Positions 1 to 6,865 of a stretch of DNA of 10,141 nt are shown piece after piece. The stretch covers positions 1 through 10,141 of the forward strand of contig JAUZOB010000104.1 in NCBI GenBank assembly GCA_030706665.1. The letters run 5' to 3'. Below the pieces are notes generated by a model that saw nothing but the letters and a program-made list of their open reading frames with translations, had not been told where the DNA came from and did no database searches. Position 1 is the stretch's first letter. The number at the start of each line of letters is the position of its first letter. The position numbers and the translations under genes were made by a program. This DNA is from Bacteroidota bacterium. Its GTDB lineage: Bacteria; Bacteroidota; Bacteroidia; Bacteroidales; Prolixibacteraceae.

Positions 1-139
1 ACGATTGGTAGACAGTCAAAAAAATGCATTAATAGTGTTTACTCAATTTCAATTCCACATTAGTACGATTGGTAGTCAGTACATAGCGAAAGAAACAATC
101 CAATCTTTGATTTCAATTCCACATTAGTACGATTGGTAG
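1..139 (-). CRISPR. CRISPR array, leader end (two full repeats plus one partial)
   Basis: Two identical 30-bp repeats lie at 46-75 and 110-139, and the last 11 bp of a third lie at 1-11. Two 34-bp spacers fill 12-45 and 76-109. On the plus strand the repeat starts ATTTCAATTCCACATTAG and ends ACGATTGGTAG. Read on the minus strand it starts CTACCAATCG and ends GTGGAATTGAAAT, giving a crRNA 5' handle of ATTGAAAT, the form typical of type I-B repeats. The array is therefore transcribed right to left, like the cas genes, and the repeat at 110-139 is the leader-proximal one. The repeat boundary is set at 30 bp because the partial copy differs from the others two bases further on (A at 12 versus T at 76 and 140). 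The array continues beyond the left edge, so its size is unknown. Confidence 0.95.
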
Positions 140-141
140 TC

Positions 142-285
142 GTTCGACGACTAAAGGAAATAATCTAATATTCAGTAGATTAATTTTTGTAAAACTAATA
201 TTTTTTTGTAAAAATGTTGTCGAACCCCTATAAAGTATTTTCTCTAGAAGTTCGACAACTATATATAAATCGCACATTTTCAGTA
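142..285. repeat. Imperfect 36-bp leader duplication, 108-bp period
   Basis: Segments 142-177 and 250-285 align without gaps at 24 of 36 positions. Identity is concentrated at the two ends: GTTCGAC(G/A)ACTA at one end and TTCAGTA at the other, both exactly 108 bp apart. The A-T-rich middle is not conserved. Conserved ends with a fixed distance suggest paired binding sites or an old duplication rather than random A-T-rich similarity, but the sample is only two copies. Confidence 0.5.
210..259 (-). terminator. Possible cas2 terminator or leader hairpin
   Basis: A perfect 10-bp inverted repeat (216-225 with 250-259, arm GTTGTCGAAC) encloses a 24-nt loop. On the minus strand it is followed by ATTTTTAC, so it could act as a weak Rho-independent terminator after cas2. 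The long loop and short T tract make this uncertain. The arms are also two of the recurring leader motif copies, so a protein-binding dyad is an equally good reading. Confidence 0.35.
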
Positions 286-366
286 TGTCAAAGAACTGAT
301 GATTGTGTTTTTTATCTGAAAAGCAGATTGTCTTAAATATATTTTTAGACTTCGACAATTCAAATG

Positions 367-630
367 TCATAAAAAAGTATCTAATTCTTGCCGCTCGATA
401 CCTATAATCTCTTTTTCTAACCATTTTTCCTGACGAGTTTTAAAAATGATCAGACTGTCACATTCCTCATCCATAATTTGGAAGGCCTGATGTTTTAATT
501 CGAGCAACTTTACCTCTGTAATCTCTCCCTCGAATACCGAATTCTGAATCCAGTTCAGGTATCTTCTAAATAACTTCAGCATTTTACCTACACGTTTTTC
601 TCCGACATCGTACATCGCAATAATATACAT
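367..630 (-). CDS. cas2: CRISPR adaptation protein Cas2
   Basis: Cas2 is the small dimer that bridges two Cas1 dimers in the spacer-integration complex. The 87-residue product has the family's usual length. It starts MYIIAMYDVG, a first beta strand ending in the conserved aspartate (D8), and carries the RRYLNWIQNSVFEGE signature around residues 22-36. The chosen ATG at 630-628 overlaps the cas1 stop by one base (TGATG), which suggests translational coupling. Upstream GTG codons in the same frame would only add MVV inside cas1 and are less likely. It is the last gene of the cas cluster, with the CRISPR leader directly after it. Confidence 0.95.
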   Translation of the reverse strand: MYIIAMYDVGEKRVGKMLKLFRRYLNWIQNSVFEGEITEVKLLELKHQAFQIMDEECDSLIIFKTRQEKWLEKEIIGIERQELDTFL

Positions 631-1634
631 CACCACCACATTTTAAAGGGTTTGTATTCTTCAATGTCAAGCAGGTGTTTTTGTAATTTGTAGCATTCGA
701 GTTTAATTAAGTGTCTATAACTTACCGATCTGTTTAAAGTACGATGAGCTATTGTTTCTTCCAGACGGTCTTCAAATGCCTGAACAAATGTTTTCTTTCC
801 GTGTGATTTCAGAATAATCCGATTCAGGTTCTCTTCAAAATGTGAAGATTGGATCATTTTCTTGTTGGTTACCTTGAATATTACACGGTCGACTAATAAG
901 GGTTTGAATATTTCGGCTAAATCAAGTGATAAAGAGAATCGCCGTTCACCGGGCTCGTGCAGAAAGCTGATTGTTGGATTTAGTTGTGTCTGATGAATGG
1001 TTCGCAAACACTGACTATAACACATCATGTTCCCAAACGAAATAAGTGCATTTACTTCATTTTTGGGAGGTCGATAGCTTCGCCCTTCCATATTAAAATC
1101 GTTGATGATTAGTTCAAATGCTTCATAATAGTTTTTCCGGATGTTTCCTTCAATTCCCATAAGTTCATCGATGGCTGTAGTTTCGGATATCTTAGCTAAT
1201 AAATCCTCCATAATCTCAATAATAGGTTCAAGATCTTTCCCTCGACTATTGTAATACCTCAGATTCTTGATCATATTGTAGCTGGCCCCATTAAGAATTC
1301 GCTGTGCAATGTCAATTCGTTTCTTTTTGTTTTGTTGGGATTTAACTTGTGCTATCAGCATTTTACCTGAGATTAGCGATTCTCGAGGCATGAAGGAGCC
1401 GGTATAATTCTCATAATAATCGAAGAAATGAATTGGAATTTGTTCTTGCCCCAGGAAATTATATAAAGCTGAATTGGCATCGAGAGCACCAAAGCAATAG
1501 AGCTCTCCGATATTTTCAATCGGCAGGAAACGAGGTTTCCCTTCGTTGCCATCTTCATCATACGGTGTAAATTTCAATGTATTGTCTTTACGTTGCAGTC
1601 TTCCGGGATTGAATAGATAATAAGTCTTTTTCAT
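630..1634 (-). CDS. cas1: CRISPR adaptation endonuclease/integrase Cas1
   Basis: Cas1 is the metal-dependent integrase that joins prespacers to the leader-repeat junction. The 334-residue protein has the usual length and architecture: an N-terminal beta domain (about 1-90, with the GELYCFGA stretch) and a helical catalytic domain. Likely metal ligands are E162 in MGIEGNIRKNYYEAF, H226 in SFLHEPGERRFSLSLD, and D238/E241 in LDLAEIFKPLLVDR, so the active site looks intact. It begins at an ATG 105 bp after the cas4 stop, an unusually large gap for this cluster, which contains a 25-bp palindrome. It overlaps cas2 by one base. The C terminus, EYKPFKMWW, resembles other type I-B Cas1 proteins, but that is from memory and not from an alignment. 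Confidence 0.96.
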   Translation of the reverse strand: MKKTYYLFNPGRLQRKDNTLKFTPYDEDGNEGKPRFLPIENIGELYCFGALDANSALYNFLGQEQIPIHFFDYYENYTGSFMPRESLISGKMLIAQVKSQQNKKKRIDIAQRILNGASYNMIKNLRYYNSRGKDLEPIIEIMEDLLAKISETTAIDELMGIEGNIRKNYYEAFELIINDFNMEGRSYRPPKNEVNALISFGNMMCYSQCLRTIHQTQLNPTISFLHEPGERRFSLSLDLAEIFKPLLVDRVIFKVTNKKMIQSSHFEENLNRIILKSHGKKTFVQAFEDRLEETIAHRTLNRSVSYRHLIKLECYKLQKHLLDIEEYKPFKMWW

Positions 1635-1673
1635 GTTGTCGGATTAAAAGGTCGGCTAAATGTTGCATTAATA

Positions 1674-1698
1674 CTTCATATTACACTGTAATGTGAAG
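1674..1698. promoter_or_regulatory. 25-bp near-perfect palindrome between cas4 and cas1
   Basis: CTTCATATTACA, one central C, then TGTAATGTGAAG. The arms pair over 12 bp with a single mismatch (T1679 opposite G1693, which can wobble in one RNA strand), and the inner 13 bp ATTACACTGTAAT is perfectly symmetric. It lies 40 bp before the cas1 start in the longest cas4-cas1 gap. It has no T tract on the minus strand, so it is not a standard terminator. It could be an operator for an internal cas1-cas2 promoter, or an mRNA hairpin at a processing site. Confidence 0.6.
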
Positions 1699-1739
1699 TT
1701 TGGGAAAATAAGTTTGTCCTTGAATGGTGCTTCCAAGTT

Positions 1740-2249
1740 TTAGTCATCTTCGCCGCTCCAGCAAAAATCAAAATAACTGCAATTCTTGCATCGTGACTTT
1801 GATATTCGTTTCGGACAAAGTTCTTGCTGAACTATTTCTTCAATGTTTCCTATCATTTCTTGTATGGTTTCGCGATCGGGAATGGAAAGCAATACCTCGT
1901 CTGTTTTGTGTAATTTGGGATATTCAAGAAGTCCGGTGACGCCTTTCACACCGTTTCGCTCAAGTACATACAAGTAATACTTTACTTGCCACTCATGTGC
2001 ATCCTCATGTTTGTTCGATTTTTTGATTTCGTGGATCACTTTGTTTTTAGGATCGTAATAGTCAATTTTTATCCCGTCCAACTCAATTTCCTGGTACTTT
2101 TCGTTGCGACGAGGGTAGGAGGTTTCATGCAAAAGTTTTCCTTCATAAACAAGGTCGGAAGTTGTTTCCATGTTAATGCCATTAGCAAACAACCATAACT
2201 TCCGATGGCAGATGAGGTAATAATTAAAGTGAGTGCCGGTGGTGAGCAT
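1740..2249 (-). CDS. cas4: CRISPR-associated exonuclease Cas4
   Basis: Cas4 is a RecB-family iron-sulfur nuclease that trims prespacers and helps select PAM-adjacent ones for Cas1-Cas2. The 169 residues match the family length. Nuclease motifs are visible in order: H41 in GKLLHE, D63 in KIDYYD, E74 and K76 in IHEIKKS, and Q88/Y92 in QVKYYLY. Four cysteines are placed for the iron-sulfur cluster: C14 near the N terminus and C154, C157 and C163 in the C-terminal RCKNCSYFDFCW. All key residues are present, so it should be active. It starts 76 bp after the cas7 stop and just after a strong hairpin, so its transcription may depend on read-through. Together with cas1 and cas2 it forms the adaptation module. 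Confidence 0.95.
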   Translation of the reverse strand: MLTTGTHFNYYLICHRKLWLFANGINMETTSDLVYEGKLLHETSYPRRNEKYQEIELDGIKIDYYDPKNKVIHEIKKSNKHEDAHEWQVKYYLYVLERNGVKGVTGLLEYPKLHKTDEVLLSIPDRETIQEMIGNIEEIVQQELCPKRISKSRCKNCSYFDFCWSGEDD

Positions 2250-2264
2250 TGTTTGTTTTTGTTT

Positions 2265-2307
2265 AAAAAAGAATAGCCTGATGGGTAAACTTTACCCAAT
2301 CAGGCTA
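2265..2307 (-). terminator. Rho-independent-type hairpin between cas7 and cas4
   Basis: TAGCCTGAT and GGGTAAA (2274-2289) pair with TTTACCC and ATCAGGCTA (2291-2307). This gives a 16-bp stem with one bulged base (A2298) and a one-base centre, so the top pairs must open into a small loop. On the minus strand the stem is followed by TTCTTTTTT (2273-2265), the form of an intrinsic terminator. The cas4 ATG lies only 15 bp beyond the T tract, leaving no room for a complete promoter after it. Either part of the transcription reads through, or the hairpin protects the 3' end of the interference mRNA. Confidence 0.8.
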
Positions 2308-2325
2308 ATAATTATCTTGTCTTAT

Positions 2326-3387
2326 TTAAATTTCAGCGAATTGATTTTCATAATCGAAAGACTCCATAAGTTCGATAAGTTTTTGTTCGGCTTTTTCGAG
2401 AGCATTTGCACTTTCGTTTACAGTTACAACATAGTTTGAACAAGGAAGTGTTATAAAGATATCTGCACCTGCAGTTTCATCAATAATAGGCTTTGCTTTT
2501 GGCTTTTCACCATCTTCGATAAGTTTGGCTCGGATGGCGCCTGCTAGTTTATTCGCATTGTCACTAATAGCAATAGCTAATGTTTCCATTAAGCTAAATG
2601 TACGGGCTTGGTTAGATGTAATTCGCCAATTTAAAAGAGCATTTGCCAAAGCTGGGATTACTTTTTCACGTTTATCTTTTGGTAGAACCAAGCATTTCCC
2701 AAATATATTTTCACTTTCGATCCATCCTTTCGTTTTTAAGTCTTCTATTTTTTCTCTCGTTAATTCTGGTTCATGCTGATTGGTAGAAACAGAAAAGAGA
2801 GTACGAAGATCGATGGCAACATCATACACAAAAAGACCACCAGTCCTAACATTATCAGGAATCCAATTTCGACGTGGAAGCGTACGGTTATTTGATGATA
2901 AAAACTCATCTATTTCTTCTTCTGTCATAATCTTATTGCCCAATCTAACATTAACAGGATGCCTGTCCGGTTTATCACTTCTGTCGAAGGTAAGGTTCTC
3001 TTTGTCGTTAGTTGTAACTAATAATGGATGAATGGGACGCATAGCAGAAATAGATAAAGGACTTCGACGTTTCACCGTAACACCATCTCCGGCGCGCATC
3101 CAACCTCCAATCAACTGGTCAATATAAGTCGGGTCACATGGAGACCAAGGCTCTTTATTTTCTAGTTCTTTTTTTGCATTTATATTATAATTGAACGTGA
3201 TGGGTGCCATCTGAACATTTAAGTTCGATGTGAGTGCATCGAGGATAGAACGTTTTACCTGTTGCCCACTTGAATAAGCAATTACCCGGTTGAATTGAGG
3301 ATCGAAATAGGTTTTTTGACCATCTTGTACACAAAACACGGTATGTTCAGCGTGTTTTAGTGCTCTTAAATAGATGTAAGGATTCAT
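2326..3387 (-). CDS. cas7: Cascade backbone protein Cas7
   Basis: Cas7 is the crRNA-binding subunit that polymerises along the spacer to form the backbone of the type I effector complex. The 353-residue protein carries MNPYIYLRALKHAEHTVF at the N terminus and the stretch AYSSGQQVKRSILDAL at about 37-52, which resembles the opening of the Cst2/DevR branch of the Cas7 family. Assignment rests on this stretch, its size and its place between cas8 and cas4; no catalytic motif is expected. The C-terminal part has an acidic helix (ALEKAEQKLIELMESF). The ATG lies 12 bp after the cas8 stop, preceded by an A-rich stretch without a Shine-Dalgarno, as is usual in Bacteroidota. A strong hairpin follows its stop codon. 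Confidence 0.85.
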   Translation of the reverse strand: MNPYIYLRALKHAEHTVFCVQDGQKTYFDPQFNRVIAYSSGQQVKRSILDALTSNLNVQMAPITFNYNINAKKELENKEPWSPCDPTYIDQLIGGWMRAGDGVTVKRRSPLSISAMRPIHPLLVTTNDKENLTFDRSDKPDRHPVNVRLGNKIMTEEEIDEFLSSNNRTLPRRNWIPDNVRTGGLFVYDVAIDLRTLFSVSTNQHEPELTREKIEDLKTKGWIESENIFGKCLVLPKDKREKVIPALANALLNWRITSNQARTFSLMETLAIAISDNANKLAGAIRAKLIEDGEKPKAKPIIDETAGADIFITLPCSNYVVTVNESANALEKAEQKLIELMESFDYENQFAEI

Positions 3388-3399
3388 AATTATTTGTTT

Positions 3400-4713
3400 T
3401 TAAGATTTTTTATTGACTACTGCGTATTGAAAGCGAATTAGAGTAAGGAAGTAAGGAACATTGTCAACTGGCATTGCATGAATTAATGCTGCAATTTCAG
3501 TTAGCTGTTCTATCTCTGGAGTATCTTTTACAATTTCAGTTAATGATTCAATGAATTGTTTCTTATTCACTGAAGATAGAAGATTTGATACTTCCTGACT
3601 TTTTACTTTTCGTGCATTTCTATCGCTCAAAGCGTGATTGTTGAGGGCGGCCGCTATCTGTTGTGCCTTTTCCCATAATTGTTCATTATTTAACATAGCT
3701 AATAACCATATTTGATAAGTATTATAATTGATTGTTTTTTCTTCATCTGTAGAGTCGTATTTAGGAATAATTCCTTTGTCAAAGGAATCTCTAAAACCTT
3801 TTGGTTTAAGGGCATTTATGCCAATAGCTCCCATTTGACAGGCTTTAGTAAAGCCTATTGCTGTTCCGAATAATTGCTCTATTTGCTCTCGCTTGTTTGT
3901 TCCGAAATATTTCACATAGAGTTCAAAGGGTTGACGAATACGAGGTAATTCAAACGGGACAAATCCCACTGTAATATTCGTTTGTCCCAAGCTATATACA
4001 TAAGCAGTTAGGAATGTTTCGGGGTAAACCCGGGCAATTCCTATGAGTACCTTGGTCCAAGATTGCGTTTCGATTTCCATGCCCCCATCTTTCATCGTTC
4101 CAAAAGGATTGAAAGAAGCGGTAGGATCTGAAGTATCAAACGCATATTGGTCGTATCGATGTGAAATCCATTTCCCATTCCAGGTATTGATCTGGTTCCC
4201 TCTTAGTCCAGGTGTTTTATTCAAAAACTCACGATAAACCTGCCATCCATCGAACAGATCAAGCAAAATTTGCTTGTTGCTGAACAGGAGCGACAAGCCA
4301 CTTTGTACACCAATGCCAAACCCACTTCCGATCCATGACAAATAAATGTCTTCGGTGTTTATAGGTAAGTTGAGATTTGTAACTTGTCCCGAAGTTGTAG
4401 CAGTTATATCCAACGTTGGAAACCCAATGGCAATACTTGCATCGGCTGGTCCGGTATCAATTTTTTCAACTGTTTTTATAAAGAGTTCGTTCCTTTTTTC
4501 AACTGTTTTATAGGGTATCTGCCCAGTTCTCATTTTATCCCAACTTATTTTCGGGTTTTCTAATGGGGAGTTTCCAGCAGACATCATGTACTTGTTGTGA
4601 TTGAAAAATAACTCATAATATTTTTCTACAAAGAACTCTTTTGCGGTATAGTTGCGCTTAAACTTTTCGTTATAAGCATCAAGAAAAATTCTTCCAATAT
4701 TTGCTGCTATCAT
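3400..4713 (-). CDS. cas8: Divergent Cas8-like Cascade large subunit
   Basis: Position between cas3 and cas7 and length (437 residues) fit the Cascade large subunit, which recognises the PAM and recruits Cas3. I recognise no classical Cas8 signature by eye, so the call is mainly by context. The protein has a single cysteine (C292), so it cannot form the CXXC...CXXC zinc finger seen in several Cas8 groups. Visible stretches include a glycine-rich SGFGIGVQSGLSLLF (about 130-144), a W- and Y-rich centre, and a helical C terminus (about 335-437) that could play the small-subunit role. I start at the ATG at 4713-4711 (MIAANIGRIF), 10 bp after the cas3 stop; a longer frame from 4767 would overlap cas3 by 44 bp. 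The Csx8/Csx13-like groups of Cas8 are the alternatives to test. Confidence 0.75.
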   Translation of the reverse strand: MIAANIGRIFLDAYNEKFKRNYTAKEFFVEKYYELFFNHNKYMMSAGNSPLENPKISWDKMRTGQIPYKTVEKRNELFIKTVEKIDTGPADASIAIGFPTLDITATTSGQVTNLNLPINTEDIYLSWIGSGFGIGVQSGLSLLFSNKQILLDLFDGWQVYREFLNKTPGLRGNQINTWNGKWISHRYDQYAFDTSDPTASFNPFGTMKDGGMEIETQSWTKVLIGIARVYPETFLTAYVYSLGQTNITVGFVPFELPRIRQPFELYVKYFGTNKREQIEQLFGTAIGFTKACQMGAIGINALKPKGFRDSFDKGIIPKYDSTDEEKTINYNTYQIWLLAMLNNEQLWEKAQQIAAALNNHALSDRNARKVKSQEVSNLLSSVNKKQFIESLTEIVKDTPEIEQLTEIAALIHAMPVDNVPYFLTLIRFQYAVVNKKS

Positions 4714-4723
4714 CTTTTTAGTC

Positions 4724-6865
4724 TTAAAGAAATCGTTGTGTAACATCGTAAAACTCAGGCTTGGCATATTCAGTTTGAAAGCCTAATTCATCATTGTAAG
4801 CTTTCGTAGGAATGATAAATGGCTTCGAACCAATTGTCAGTTTATCCAAATTGCGGTAAGCTATCGAACGATAGGAAACCGGAATTTCCAGTTTTGATTG
4901 GTCTTCATAAGAAGCTGATTCATAAAAATTTCTATCTGATTCTTCTATGCAAGTAACTGAATCAATGTCCAAAGCTTCCAATAAAGCCGATTTGGAGTTA
5001 TGCCATAGCTTCCTGATTCTCCATTTCCCATTGTTGAACACTGCGTTTAAATCAATATCAACAAACTCAATGGAAGGGTAAATCTTATCGATTAAACTTT
5101 GGATATCTTTCTCTTTCATCAAATCATTGTTGGGCAAAACATCGTAAGTTCGTTGTAATACCTCTAGGCAATAAGGCATTGCATCTGCTTTCTCTGTCGG
5201 GGGTGCTACTACATAAATGTGTTTGTAATTGCCGATGGTTTCTTTTGAACGTTTGCGATTGATTCGTCCAAACCGTTGAATCAATGCATCGATAGGGGCA
5301 CATTCGGAAATCATCAGATCGAAACTAATGTCCAGACTCACTTCCACAACTTGGGTAGAAACAACTAAGCAAGCTTCAGTTCTATTGTTGTATGTGTTTT
5401 GTAGCTCGGATTCTAACTTACTGCGGGTTCCTCGTTTGAAACGGCTATGCACCAACATCTTTTCGATGTGTGGATATCTTTTGGATAGATTATCAAACAA
5501 GGATTGTGAGCGTTTAACTTGATTGCAAACTAGAAGTATTTTTTGTTTTTGTTGAATGGCTTCATCAATTACTTGTGATAATGTTTCAATTGAATCAGTC
5601 TTATGAATGATATGCCTGTTGAATGTATTCAGAATGTCATCAGATAGTTTCACTTCGTAAATACATTCTCTGCCACCCAGAATATCAACTAAACGCTTAT
5701 GTAAAATCATGGGCATTGTTGCCGTTCCAATATGTACTTTACACCCAATATGACAAAGGATTTCAACAATTTTCAGAACAATTGACTGAGTCGTCTCAGA
5801 ATAAGTATGAATCTCATCAAGGATAATATCGCATCCTTTCAAGTCTGCGATCATCGCTTCGTAACCTTTGGTGCCAAATACCAGTGAGGCCATTTGATGA
5901 GGCGTAAGTACTTTTACTGAAGCTCCAATATGGCGCTGAAGTATCTTTTCTTCAATCTTTCCATTCTCTAACTTAATACTTGATGACGCATGTAGTAAAC
6001 GAACATCAGCATCGGTATTTTTCAAATCGCCTTTAATTCGTTCGTACATGGCATTGATAGATGCTTGAAATGGCAAGGTGTAAAACACTCGTCCTTTACA
6101 ACGACGAATCAAAAAGTCAGTTTTCCCGGCTCCGGTCGGAGCTGTAACCAAAGTATGTTTTCGCTTATCTTTTGTCGATATCAACGACAATGGATATAAT
6201 TCATTTTTCCGGGAATGGTAATAATTCAAATCAGGTATAACAAAAAGTTTCCTCTCTAGTGTTTTAGTGTAGCCGCTCATAGCCGAAGCCAAATGATCAG
6301 CTGCCATTAAAACGCCCTTCCATTCAGAATAACCATACGATCTAGATTGACAATATTCAACCACTTCGTCGAAACTTTCTTTGGCTTGCTCAATTGAGAT
6401 TAGTTTTGTAGCAAATCCAAACTGTTTCAGAATAGAAAGTGCATCTTTGCTCCATATATTAAAATCCTTGATATGACGATCAAAACAATCCGGATCATTT
6501 TCAATCAAATCAAGCAATCCTTTTCCACCTGTATCTTGATAAACAGATTTGTGATGAGCTACAATCATGTCAATGATTGGATGTATTTCTTTCTCTTCAA
6601 GAAGTGATATAAAAAACAGGGAAGCCAATTCGTGACGAAACAAGAAACCGGGAGGTCGATGAAAATTTTTATTTAGCGTTTGTTGAAAAAGCGAACTTGC
6701 TTTGCCAATATCATGAAGTATGGCACCTCGTCTTGCTATTGAAACATCCAAACTAAGATTCAAAGCTACCTTTTCAGCTAGAAAGGCGACTTCGGTTAAA
6801 TGTTGCACTAATGTAATGCGACCATTTTCTTCTCCTTTGGCTAATATGTGGTCGAAGTTTTCCAT
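4724..6865 (-). CDS. cas3: CRISPR-associated HD nuclease-helicase Cas3
   Basis: Cas3 is recruited by target-bound Cascade and unwinds and degrades the DNA from 3' to 5'. The single 713-residue chain has both domains. HD nuclease (about 15-200): H22, H51-D52 in LHDIGK, H78 in FRHELAS, H104-H105 in VAHHKS, and D190 in AADHLAS. Superfamily 2 helicase: Walker A TAPTGAGKT at 241-249, DEIH at 350-353, TATMP at 381-385, STQVVEVSLDISFD at 503-516, and QRFGRINR at 530-537. All are intact, so an active enzyme is expected. The length is typical of short type I-B Cas3. The ATG overlaps the cas5 stop by one base (TAATG), a sign of translational coupling. Its place between cas5 and cas8, inside the effector genes, is unusual. 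Confidence 0.96.
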   Translation of the reverse strand: MENFDHILAKGEENGRITLVQHLTEVAFLAEKVALNLSLDVSIARRGAILHDIGKASSLFQQTLNKNFHRPPGFLFRHELASLFFISLLEEKEIHPIIDMIVAHHKSVYQDTGGKGLLDLIENDPDCFDRHIKDFNIWSKDALSILKQFGFATKLISIEQAKESFDEVVEYCQSRSYGYSEWKGVLMAADHLASAMSGYTKTLERKLFVIPDLNYYHSRKNELYPLSLISTKDKRKHTLVTAPTGAGKTDFLIRRCKGRVFYTLPFQASINAMYERIKGDLKNTDADVRLLHASSSIKLENGKIEEKILQRHIGASVKVLTPHQMASLVFGTKGYEAMIADLKGCDIILDEIHTYSETTQSIVLKIVEILCHIGCKVHIGTATMPMILHKRLVDILGGRECIYEVKLSDDILNTFNRHIIHKTDSIETLSQVIDEAIQQKQKILLVCNQVKRSQSLFDNLSKRYPHIEKMLVHSRFKRGTRSKLESELQNTYNNRTEACLVVSTQVVEVSLDISFDLMISECAPIDALIQRFGRINRKRSKETIGNYKHIYVVAPPTEKADAMPYCLEVLQRTYDVLPNNDLMKEKDIQSLIDKIYPSIEFVDIDLNAVFNNGKWRIRKLWHNSKSALLEALDIDSVTCIEESDRNFYESASYEDQSKLEIPVSYRSIAYRNLDKLTIGSKPFIIPTKAYNDELGFQTEYAKPEFYDVTQRFL

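Larger units (their letters stand above)
140..366 (-). promoter_or_regulatory. CRISPR leader
   Basis: This A-T-rich non-coding stretch lies between the cas2 stop codon and the first repeat, on the side where the crRNA orientation requires the leader. It should carry the pre-crRNA promoter and the sequences that direct Cas1-Cas2 insertion. It contains a recurring motif with consensus RTYGTCGAAS on the minus strand: 142-151 (next to the first repeat), 250-259 and 350-359, plus one copy in reverse orientation at 216-225. A direct repeat TTTTTGTAAAA occurs at 184-194 and 203-213. I found no convincing Bacteroidota -33/-7 promoter pair. A 103-codon reading frame across this region is spurious, because it runs through the repeat and the cas2 gene. 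Confidence 0.8.

Noticed and set aside
113..424. 103-codon minus-strand reading frame
   Set aside because: It runs through cas2, the leader and a CRISPR repeat, and its composition is not protein-like.
2069..2299. 76-codon minus-strand reading frame over the cas7-cas4 gap
   Set aside because: It crosses the terminator hairpin and the cas4 gene in another frame, and cas4 has intact motifs.
2525..3031. Plus-strand frames opposite cas7
   Set aside because: They are antisense shadows of a well-supported gene, with no own start signals or domains.
4714..4767. N-terminal extension of cas8 to the ATG at 4767
   Set aside because: It would overlap the cas3 end by 44 bp; the ATG at 4713 lies 10 bp after cas3, like the other tight junctions here.
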